NCBI GenBank assembly: GCA_016927095.1
Contig: JAFGNI010000762.1
Location: 1 to 7,065 of the forward strand
Direction: 5' to 3'
Origin: Anaerolineae bacterium
Lineage (GTDB): Bacteria > Chloroflexota > Anaerolineae > B4-G1 > SLSP01
DNA length: 7,065 bases
Below are positions 1 to 5,344 of this stretch, one piece after another; within the stretch, counting starts at the first letter, position 1; every line of letters begins with the position of its first letter. The notes under the pieces are model-generated. The model had not been told where the DNA came from. It saw only the letters and a program-made list of their open reading frames with translations, and ran no database searches. A program made the translations under genes and the position numbers.

Positions 1-46
1 TACGACTAGCCGGCGGCGGCATAACCCGCTAACTGCACAGGATCTT

Positions 47-643
47 ATGACCGTTTTCCGAGATCTCTCTCAGCATATTCTGGACATCGCTGAGAACAGC
101 GTCGCCGCTGAAGCGGATGTATTGCACATTGACATCGCGGAACTCCCGGAGGCCGACCGGCTCAGCATTGTTGTCCGGGATGATGGACGGGGCATGACGC
201 CGGACGTCGTCGCGCGTGTCACGGATCCGTGGGTCACCACGCGGACAACCCGCAAGGTTGGCCTGGGGATCCCCTTCCTGAAGCAGACAGCCGAGATGTG
301 CGGCGGCGAGTTTGAGATCACATCGAATCCCAGGGGAATGCACGCGCCGGCCGGCGGGACGACAACGCGCGCCGTATTCCAGCTGAGCCACATCGACCGC
401 CCCCCGCTGGGGGACGTCATCGGCACACTGCTGTGCGTGGTGGTCGGCAATCCCCAGCTCGATGTGGTCTATCACCACCGCGTTGGGGACGAGGCTTTCG
501 AGTTTGATACCCGGGAGATCCGCGAGATCCTAGGGGACGACGTTCCTCTCTCTGATCCGGAGGTATTAGCCTTTATTCGAGGCACGCTGACCGAGGGGTT
601 AGCGGCAATCGGAGGAGAAGCAGCGCCTGAACCAGTTGTATAG
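47..643 (+). CDS. GHKL-fold (histidine-kinase-like) ATPase, stand-alone
   Basis: A 198-residue protein with the Bergerat ATP-binding fold of GHKL ATPases. Visible motifs are an N box around residues 10-22 (H10, E16, N17), a G1 box DDGRGM at 45-50, and a G2 box GLGIPFLKQ at 72-80. A GGEFEIT strand follows, and a threonine-rich stretch GGTTTRAVF near 105-113. No phospho-acceptor helix, sensor or membrane segment precedes the ATPase, so this is not a complete sensor kinase. A C-terminal region of about 80 residues (from HIDRPPLGD) has no recognised catalytic motif. Small ATPases of this type occur near HydABC/Hnd-type loci in clostridia and Thermotogae, which fits the following genes; a regulatory or assembly role is inference. 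The ATG at 47 has only a weak AGGA (39-42). It is followed 65 bp later by the HndB-like gene, probably in one operon. Confidence 0.85.
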   Translation: MTVFRDLSQHILDIAENSVAAEADVLHIDIAELPEADRLSIVVRDDGRGMTPDVVARVTDPWVTTRTTRKVGLGIPFLKQTAEMCGGEFEITSNPRGMHAPAGGTTTRAVFQLSHIDRPPLGDVIGTLLCVVVGNPQLDVVYHHRVGDEAFEFDTREIREILGDDVPLSDPEVLAFIRGTLTEGLAAIGGEAAPEPVV

Positions 644-708
644 GTAGCCATCCCAACACCCGGCGGATGGCCGAATGACACTTAATCATAGGCAGGAGGA
701 TATCCAAG

Positions 709-1068
709 ATGAAGAGCCTGGACGAATTACGGAAGATCAAAGAACGTGCATTGGAGCGCCGGAAGCTGTCGGGTGAGGGTTCGCGAGCTCGCGTTGTTGT
801 GGCGATGGGGACATGCGGTATTGCCGCAGGCGCTCGCGACACGATGACAGCGATTCTGAGCGAACTGGAACAGCGCGGCATCTCCGACGTGGTCGTCACG
901 CAGACCGGCTGTCTAGGACTGTGCGAGTACGAACCCATCGTGCAGGTCCAGGTTGGGGACCAGGAGATGGTCACCTACGGGCATATCGATACCCAACGCG
1001 CCGCCACGTTGATTGAACAACATGTCATCAACGGCGAACCTGTTGAGCAGTGGCAGATCAAGAAGTAG
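709..1068 (+). CDS. hndB: HndB-like thioredoxin-fold (2Fe-2S) ferredoxin domain protein
   Basis: A 119-residue soluble protein resembling HndB, the small subunit of NADP-reducing hydrogenases, and the thioredoxin-like ferredoxin domain at the N-terminus of HydB/HndC. It starts with a charged helix (residues 4-20), then a strand leading to GTCGIAAGAR (C36) and the motif TGCLGLC (C68, C72). The tail ends NGEPVEQW, matching the KGRPVE-type ends of the homologous NuoF domains. Only three cysteines are present; the second ligand of the usual C-x(10-12)-C pair is missing, so a fourth ligand would have to come from another residue or partner. The start ATG is well supported by AGGAGGA at 694-700, eight bases upstream. 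Probable role: relay or docking ferredoxin for the adjacent NuoF, which has no cysteines in its own N-terminal domain. The function is inferred from family and context. Confidence 0.85.
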   Translation: MKSLDELRKIKERALERRKLSGEGSRARVVVAMGTCGIAAGARDTMTAILSELEQRGISDVVVTQTGCLGLCEYEPIVQVQVGDQEMVTYGHIDTQRAATLIEQHVINGEPVEQWQIKK

Positions 1069-1107
1069 ACTGGTCCCGGCGCACCTGCTGAAGCCAGCGA
1101 TGCTGAC

Positions 1108-1146
1108 CCGGTGATGTGTACCGGCGAACTGGTGATGTGTACCGGC
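1108..1146. repeat. Tandem pair of 18-bp palindromic repeats (pair A)
   Basis: Two units, CCGGTGATGTGTACCGGC at 1108-1125 and CTGGTGATGTGTACCGGC at 1129-1146, are separated by GAA, giving a 21-bp period. Each unit has CCGGT/ACCGG arms around a 7-bp core GATGTGT. The pair lies in the 140-bp gap between the HndB-like gene and the first nuoF. The same arrangement recurs at 3618 and 5271. Confidence 0.9.
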
Positions 1147-1198
1147 ACTTTCGCATCTACGGGCTGGCTGTCACGACACCGCGTGAGCTGCGATTCAT

Positions 1199-1204
1199 AG
1201 GAGG
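1199..1204 (+). promoter_or_regulatory. Shine-Dalgarno AGGAGG fixing the start of the first nuoF
   Basis: A perfect AGGAGG ends four bases before ATG 1209. The reading frame stays open upstream to a GTG at 1116 inside the repeat pair. The domain homology begins only after 1209, so the Shine-Dalgarno site and homology both favour ATG 1209. Confidence 0.85.
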
Positions 1205-1208
1205 TACG

Positions 1209-2969
1209 ATGGCATATCGTGCACAAGTCATAATCAGTGGGGTCCCAGACGAAGCCCAGAAGGTCAAGACAGCCCTACTGGACAAGATGGAAACCCTCGG
1301 CATCGGCGACGAAATCGAAGTCACCGAAGCCAGTGGCATCACGGGCGGGGTGGCGGGCGTAGAGGCCCTGGTCTATCCGGACGCCATCCACTATGTCAAC
1401 CTAACACCGGCGTCGGCTGAGCTGATCGCGGAGGAGCACCTCTACAAAGGCCGCCCTGTCGAAGATCTGATCTACCAGGGCCTCAAGGTCGAGCCCCTTC
1501 CCGAGCCCTCCACCAAAGAGGTCAGAGTTGTTCTGCGCAACGTGGGAAAGATCAACCCGGACAGCATCGAGGACTATATCGCCGAAGACGGCTACGCCGC
1601 GCTCGGCAAGGTGCTGACGGAGATGACGCCTGACGACGTAATCGCGGAAGTGAAGTCCTCTGGGTTGCGGGGACGGGGTGGCGCCGGCTTCCCGACCTGG
1701 CTGAAGTGGACCTTCGCCAGGAAAGCCTCAGGATCGCCCAAGTACGTGGTTTGCAACGGCGACGAGGGCGACCCGGGTGCGTTCATGAATCGCCGTGTTC
1801 TGGAAGGCGATCCGCACAGCGTGCTAGAGGGGATGGCCATCGCCGCCTATGCGATCGGAGCGACCCAGGGTTACTTCTACGTTCGCGCCGAGTATCCTAT
1901 CGCGATCAGAACCCTCCGAACCGCTATCGAACAGGCCCGCGAATATGGGCTCCTGGGCGAGAACATCTTCGGCACCGACTTCAGCTTCGACCTCGAGGTG
2001 CGGATGGGCGCAGGGGCCTTCGTCTGCGGTGAGGAGACGGCGCTGATGCAGTCGATCGAGGGGAAGCGCGGGCAGCCACGCACACGCCCGCCGTTCCCAG
2101 CCACGTCTGGCCTCTGGGGCAAACCCACAAACATCAATAACGTTGAGACCTACGCGAACGTTCCCCAGATCCTGCTCAAGGGTGGCGATTGGTTTGCCTC
2201 GATGGGCACAGAGAAGAGCAAAGGCACCAAGACCTTCGCCATCGCCGGTAAGGTGAAGCGCACCGGCTTGATCGAGGTGCCACTGGGTGTCACTATCCGT
2301 GAGATCATCTATGACGTCGGCGGCGGCATTCTCGACGACAAGGCTTTCAAAGCAGTTCAGACGGGCGGTCCGATGGGCGGCTGTATTCCCGAGAAGTATC
2401 TCGATATGCCCGTGGACTACGAGTCACTGGCCTCGGTGGGCTCCATCATGGGATCCGGAGGCTTCGTGGTGATGGACGAAGACACCTGCATGGTCGACAT
2501 CGCCCGTTTCTTCATGGAATTTGTCCAGGAGGAATCCTGTGGCAAGTGTGTGCCGTGTCGCGTGGGCACCCGCCAGATGTTCGAGATCCTGAACCGCATC
2601 TGTGGCGGCGAGGGACGTCCGGGGGACATCGAAGCGCTGGAGACCCTTGGAGAGTACGTCAGGTCCGGATCGCTCTGTGGTCTGGGACAAGGCGCGCCCA
2701 ATCCTGTCTTAAGCACGATCGAGCACTTCCGGGACGAATACGAGGCGCACATCTACGAGAAGAAGTGCCCTGCCAGGGTCTGCCGCGCGCTCATTGAGTA
2801 CACGATCGACGCCGCTACCTGTATCGGTTGTACTCGTTGTGCGCGCAACTGTCCGGTGAATGCCATCAGCGGCGCGCCGCGGCAGGTCCACGTGATCGAC
2901 CCGGAGATCTGTATCCGCTGCGGCATCTGCGAGCAAGTCTGCCCGGTGGACGCCATCAGCCACCAGTGA
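1209..2969 (+). CDS. nuoF: HydB/HndC-type NuoF: FMN-, NAD(P)- and Fe-S-binding oxidoreductase subunit with C-terminal 2x[4Fe-4S] domain
   Basis: A 586-residue flavoprotein of the NuoF family. Domain order: N-terminal thioredoxin-like domain (about 1-95), entirely free of cysteine; FMN/NAD-binding core with GRGGAGFPT (155-163), the HydB-type signature [18 protein letters not shown] and CGEETA (273-278); an SLBB-like region; the N3-type [4Fe-4S] site C444-x2-C447-x2-C450 with C490; a CPARVC motif (520-525); and a two-cluster ferredoxin domain, C538-C541-C544-C548 and C568-C571-C574-C578. The glycine-rich signature and ferredoxin tail match HydB/HndC of bifurcating or NAD(P)-linked hydrogenases rather than complex I NuoF. 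It would exchange electrons between NAD(P)H and ferredoxin or other clusters in the cytoplasm. One oddity is W164 where a glycine is usual after GFPT. The stop TGA lies inside a degenerate repeat. An in-frame extension to 1116 was rejected in favour of ATG 1209. Confidence 0.93.
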   Translation: MAYRAQVIISGVPDEAQKVKTALLDKMETLGIGDEIEVTEASGITGGVAGVEALVYPDAIHYVNLTPASAELIAEEHLYKGRPVEDLIYQGLKVEPLPEPSTKEVRVVLRNVGKINPDSIEDYIAEDGYAALGKVLTEMTPDDVIAEVKSSGLRGRGGAGFPTWLKWTFARKASGSPKYVVCNGDEGDPGAFMNRRVLEGDPHSVLEGMAIAAYAIGATQGYFYVRAEYPIAIRTLRTAIEQAREYGLLGENIFGTDFSFDLEVRMGAGAFVCGEETALMQSIEGKRGQPRTRPPFPATSGLWGKPTNINNVETYANVPQILLKGGDWFASMGTEKSKGTKTFAIAGKVKRTGLIEVPLGVTIREIIYDVGGGILDDKAFKAVQTGGPMGGCIPEKYLDMPVDYESLASVGSIMGSGGFVVMDEDTCMVDIARFFMEFVQEESCGKCVPCRVGTRQMFEILNRICGGEGRPGDIEALETLGEYVRSGSLCGLGQGAPNPVLSTIEHFRDEYEAHIYEKKCPARVCRALIEYTIDAATCIGCTRCARNCPVNAISGAPRQVHVIDPEICIRCGICEQVCPVDAISHQ

Positions 2970-2980
2970 TTTGTACCGGC
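2963..2980. repeat. Degenerate single 18-bp repeat overlapping a stop codon
   Basis: CCAGTGATTTGTACCGGC matches the consensus CCGGTGATGTGTACCGGC at 16 of 18 positions. It covers the TGA stop (2967-2969) of the first nuoF, so the repeat supplies the stop codon. No second unit is recognisable 21 bp downstream. Confidence 0.7.
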
Positions 2981-3048
2981 CCAGTAGGGGACGAATCAGC
3001 GAGAAAGCGAAAAGGCAGCTGTCGTAGACGCTGGCGGCTCGAAGCGAG

Positions 3049-3125
3049 ATCTGGCATCTGGTATCTGGCATCCGGTATCCGGTATCCGGTATCTACCATC
3101 CAGCATCAGGTATCCGGTTTCCGGC
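3049..3125. repeat. Heptanucleotide tandem array, 11 units
   Basis: Eleven consecutive 7-bp units: ATCTGGC, ATCTGGT, ATCTGGC, three ATCCGGT, ATCTACC, ATCCAGC, ATCAGGT, ATCCGGT and TTCCGGC. The consensus is ATCCGGT, with ATC almost invariant and the last four bases variable. The array fills the second half of the 174-bp gap between the first nuoF and nuoE and ends just before the nuoE ribosome binding site (AAAGGGG, about 3132-3138). It has no coding potential. The rest of the gap (2981-3048) shows nothing recognisable. Confidence 0.92.
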
Positions 3126-3143
3126 TGCAAGAAAGGGGTATGT

Positions 3144-3683
3144 ATGGAAGAGAGCCTGACGGTAACAGACAGAATAATTGACGCGCACCACGCAGACGAG
3201 GAAGCCCTGGTCGAGATCCTGCGCGAGGTCAACGACGAAAGTGGTGGGCACTTGACCCGCGCGCATTTGGGGCGCATCGCCGAACGCGTGGGCCTTCCAC
3301 TCAGTAAGGTCTACAGTGTCGCGAGCTTTTACAGCCTGATCAGCCTCAAACCACTTGGGCGCCACATCATCCGCTTCTGCGAGGATGCGCCGTGCCACGT
3401 GGCAGGTGGCAAGGAAGTGTGGGAGGCGCTCGAACGCGAACTGGGTATTCCCTTTGGCGAGACGACGCTGGATGGCCAATGGTCACTGCTCACGACGAGT
3501 TGCATTGGTGCTTGTGCTGTCGGACCCGTGATGACCATCGACGACGACATCTACGGCAATCTGACGCCTGAGAAGGTGCGTGCGATCATCGGCCGCTACC
3601 GTGAAGCCGACCTCCAGCCGGTGAAGTCTACCGGCGGACCGGTGAAGTCTACCGGCGTTGCCACACAAGGAGGCCAAGCATGA
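3144..3683 (+). CDS. nuoE: NuoE/HydC-type [2Fe-2S] subunit
   Basis: A 179-residue thioredoxin-fold [2Fe-2S] protein of the NuoE/HndA/HydC family. It has an N-terminal helical domain (about 10-70) containing the typical LPLSKVYSVASFYSL helix. The cluster site is C79-x4-C84 (CEDAPCHV) plus C120-x3-C124 (SCIGACAVGPV), so all four ligands are present. It shuttles electrons to or from the FMN-bearing NuoF subunit in the cytoplasm. After the usual domain end (about residue 157) comes an unusual tail, PVKSTG-G-PVKSTG (159-171), encoded exactly by a tandem pair of the dispersed 18-bp repeat. The tail is therefore probably a repeat insertion rather than functional protein. The start ATG has a purine-rich AAAGGGG six bases upstream, just after the heptamer array. 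The TGA stop overlaps the ATG of the next nuoF (ATGA), implying translational coupling. Confidence 0.95.
   Translation: MEESLTVTDRIIDAHHADEEALVEILREVNDESGGHLTRAHLGRIAERVGLPLSKVYSVASFYSLISLKPLGRHIIRFCEDAPCHVAGGKEVWEALERELGIPFGETTLDGQWSLLTTSCIGACAVGPVMTIDDDIYGNLTPEKVRAIIGRYREADLQPVKSTGGPVKSTGVATQGGQA
3618..3656. repeat. Tandem pair of 18-bp palindromic repeats (pair B), inside nuoE
   Basis: Two identical units CCGGTGAAGTCTACCGGC at 3618-3635 and 3639-3656, separated by GGA, keep the 21-bp period. The core is GAAGTCT instead of GATGTGT. A G at 3617 lengthens the first unit's arms to GCCGGT/ACCGGC. The pair is in frame with nuoE and encodes PVKSTG twice. Confidence 0.9.
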
Positions 3684-5263
3684 TACGATCAAGTGTGCTC
3701 ATCTCTGGTGATCCGCTCAGTTTGTCGAGAGGGGCGGAGGAGACGAAACTCGCGATCGAGGCCGAACTGTCATTCTACGGTTTGGAGGACGAGGTACAGG
3801 TCGGATATACCGGGAAGGTGAGCCGCACCGATATGCTTCCCTTGGTGGTTGTCTATCCTGAAGGGACCGTCTATGGGCCAGTTTCTCCTGAGGACGGCGC
3901 CAAGATCGTTGAGGAGCATCTGTACAAAGGCCGTGTCGTCAGTCACTTGGAGGCGCCTGGCCAGGTCGCAACCGCAGGCTTCGAGCCGATGGGGCCGGAA
4001 GGCGGCGCCCTTACCGGACAGAAGCGCATCGTCCTGCGCCGCGCCGGTAGCATCGACCCCTATAGCATCGAGGAATACATTGCCGAGGATGGTTACTTCG
4101 CCCTGGGCCGAGCCCTCAGCGAGATGACCCCGGACGAGGTGTTGGGGGCCGTCAAGGACTCTGGACTCCAGGGGCGTGGCGGGGCCGGCTTCCCCACCGG
4201 ATTGAAGTGGACTTTCGTAGCCCAACAGGCAGAGACGACACGATACATTGTCTGTAATGCTGACGAGTCGGAGCCGGGGACGTTCAAGGATCGCCTCATC
4301 GTCGAGGGCGATCCCCACGCCGTGCTCGAGGGGATGGCTTTGGCTGGCTACGCCGTCGGCGCTCAGGAAGGTTGGATCTACATCCGGGGCGAGTACGCGA
4401 TGGCGAGCGACATCCTGAGCCACGCGATTGCCCAGGCCGAGGAGCTCAACCTACTGGGAGATAACATCCTGGACAGCGGTTTCTCATTCCATATCCACGT
4501 CCACGCGGGCGCAGGCGCCTATGTATGCGGTGAGGAGACGGCTCTGCTGGAGAGCCTGGAAGGCAAACGTGGTGTGCCGCGCATACGCCCACCCTATCCG
4601 ACAGTCCGGGGCTTCCGCAATCTGCCAACGGTCGTCAACAATGTCGAGACCTTGGCCAACGTGCCGCCGATCATTCTCAACGGCGCCGACTGGTACCGCG
4701 CGATTGGCACGGAGCGCAGTCCCGGGACGAAAGTCTACACCATGCTAGGCGATGTGAACGTCACCGGGTTGGTTGAGACGCCGATGGGCACGACGCTCCG
4801 CGAGATCATCGAGATCTATGGCGGCGGTATGAAAGGCGGGAAGGCGTTCAAGGCCGCCCAGACCGGGGGATCCTCGGGCACCATCATACCGGCTGACTTC
4901 CTGGACGTGCCGATGGATTTCGCATCGATGCGCGAGCGGGGGGCGGGATTGGGCAGCGGCGCGCTCTTGGTCTGTGACGAGGACACCGATATCATCGACC
5001 TCGCCTATGTGCTGGTGCGCTTCTTCAAGAACGAGTCCTGCGGCAAGTGCACGCCCTGTCGCGTTGGCACCGCCCAGATGCTCGAGGCGCTGGAGCGCCT
5101 GCGTCAGGGTAGGGCCAAACGCGCCGATTTGGAGCGTCTGGAGGAGATCGCGAACTACGTGGAGGCCGCGTCCTTCTGTGGTCTGGGACAGGCCGCTCCT
5201 GTGCCGATCCTGACGGGTCTGCGCTATTTCCGTGATGAATTCGAGTCCCGCCTGCGGGACTAG
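3680..5263 (+). CDS. nuoF: Complex I-type NuoF: NADH-, FMN- and [4Fe-4S]-binding subunit
   Basis: A 527-residue second NuoF paralogue. Domain order: an N-terminal thioredoxin-like domain of about 100 residues with no cysteine; FMN/NADH core with [13 protein letters not shown] (from 165), the complex I-type signature NADESEPGTFKDR, IRGEY and CGEETA (from C283); an SLBB-like segment; and the N3 [4Fe-4S] site C454-x2-C457-x2-C460 with C500. The protein ends soon after this site, so it lacks the C-terminal ferredoxin domain of the upstream paralogue. It should oxidise or reduce NAD(H) at FMN and pass single electrons to its [4Fe-4S] and to NuoE. The ATG overlaps the nuoE stop (ATGA) and has AAGGAGG at 3667-3673, so co-translation with nuoE is likely; this suggests NuoE and this NuoF form the core diaphorase. 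Its signature residues differ from the first NuoF, which argues against a recent tandem duplication. Confidence 0.94.
   Translation: MIRSSVLISGDPLSLSRGAEETKLAIEAELSFYGLEDEVQVGYTGKVSRTDMLPLVVVYPEGTVYGPVSPEDGAKIVEEHLYKGRVVSHLEAPGQVATAGFEPMGPEGGALTGQKRIVLRRAGSIDPYSIEEYIAEDGYFALGRALSEMTPDEVLGAVKDSGLQGRGGAGFPTGLKWTFVAQQAETTRYIVCNADESEPGTFKDRLIVEGDPHAVLEGMALAGYAVGAQEGWIYIRGEYAMASDILSHAIAQAEELNLLGDNILDSGFSFHIHVHAGAGAYVCGEETALLESLEGKRGVPRIRPPYPTVRGFRNLPTVVNNVETLANVPPIILNGADWYRAIGTERSPGTKVYTMLGDVNVTGLVETPMGTTLREIIEIYGGGMKGGKAFKAAQTGGSSGTIIPADFLDVPMDFASMRERGAGLGSGALLVCDEDTDIIDLAYVLVRFFKNESCGKCTPCRVGTAQMLEALERLRQGRAKRADLERLEEIANYVEAASFCGLGQAAPVPILTGLRYFRDEFESRLRD
5245..5260 (+). other. Short hairpin at the 3' end of the second nuoF
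   Basis: The inverted repeat GTCCCG/CGGGAC, with loop CCTG, lies in the last codons and ends directly before the TAG stop. No T-run follows, so it is not a typical intrinsic terminator. It might be an RNA-stability or translational element, or chance in GC-rich coding DNA. Confidence 0.3.
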
Positions 5264-5270
5264 CAACTGG

Positions 5271-5309
5271 CCGGTGACGTGTACCGGCGAACCGGTGATG
5301 TGTACCGGC
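5271..5309. repeat. Tandem pair of 18-bp palindromic repeats (pair C)
   Basis: Units CCGGTGACGTGTACCGGC (5271-5288) and CCGGTGATGTGTACCGGC (5292-5309) are separated by GAA, with the same 21-bp period as pair A. The second unit is identical to the first unit of pair A. A G at 5270 extends the arms of the first unit to 6 bp. The pair fills much of the 81-bp gap between the second nuoF and the nuoG-like gene. Confidence 0.9.
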
Positions 5310-5327
5310 AGAGACTATTTGATCGCC

Positions 5328-5334
5328 AAGGAGG
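5328..5334 (+). promoter_or_regulatory. Shine-Dalgarno AAGGAGG for the nuoG-like gene
   Basis: AAGGAGG ends ten bases before ATG 5345, a slightly long but workable spacing. The frame is open upstream to a GTG at 5279 inside repeat pair C. The ferredoxin-domain homology begins right after ATG 5345, which is therefore preferred. Confidence 0.8.
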
Positions 5335-5344
5335 CAAGGCACTT

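Noticed and set aside
29..478. Long minus-strand open frames across the window (for example 29-478, 3770-4423, 4745-5266)
   Set aside because: They lie antisense to well-supported genes, show no recognisable domains, and are expected in GC-rich coding DNA.
644..708. Promoter in the gap before the HndB-like gene (TTAATCAT near 682-689)
   Set aside because: No convincing -35 element lies at proper spacing; the AT-rich patch is short and an operon read-through fits the all-plus layout.
1108..1146. CRISPR-like array
   Set aside because: Units are only 18 bp with 3-bp spacers and just two copies per site. This is a tandem palindromic repeat, not repeat-spacer architecture.
5245..5260. Rho-independent terminator
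   Set aside because: The hairpin is present but is followed by TAGCAACTGG without a T-run, and the operon continues 85 bp downstream.
3680..5263. Recent tandem duplication of nuoF
   Set aside because: The two proteins differ in signature motifs, in the presence of a ferredoxin tail, and widely at nucleotide level, so an old divergence or separate origin is more likely.
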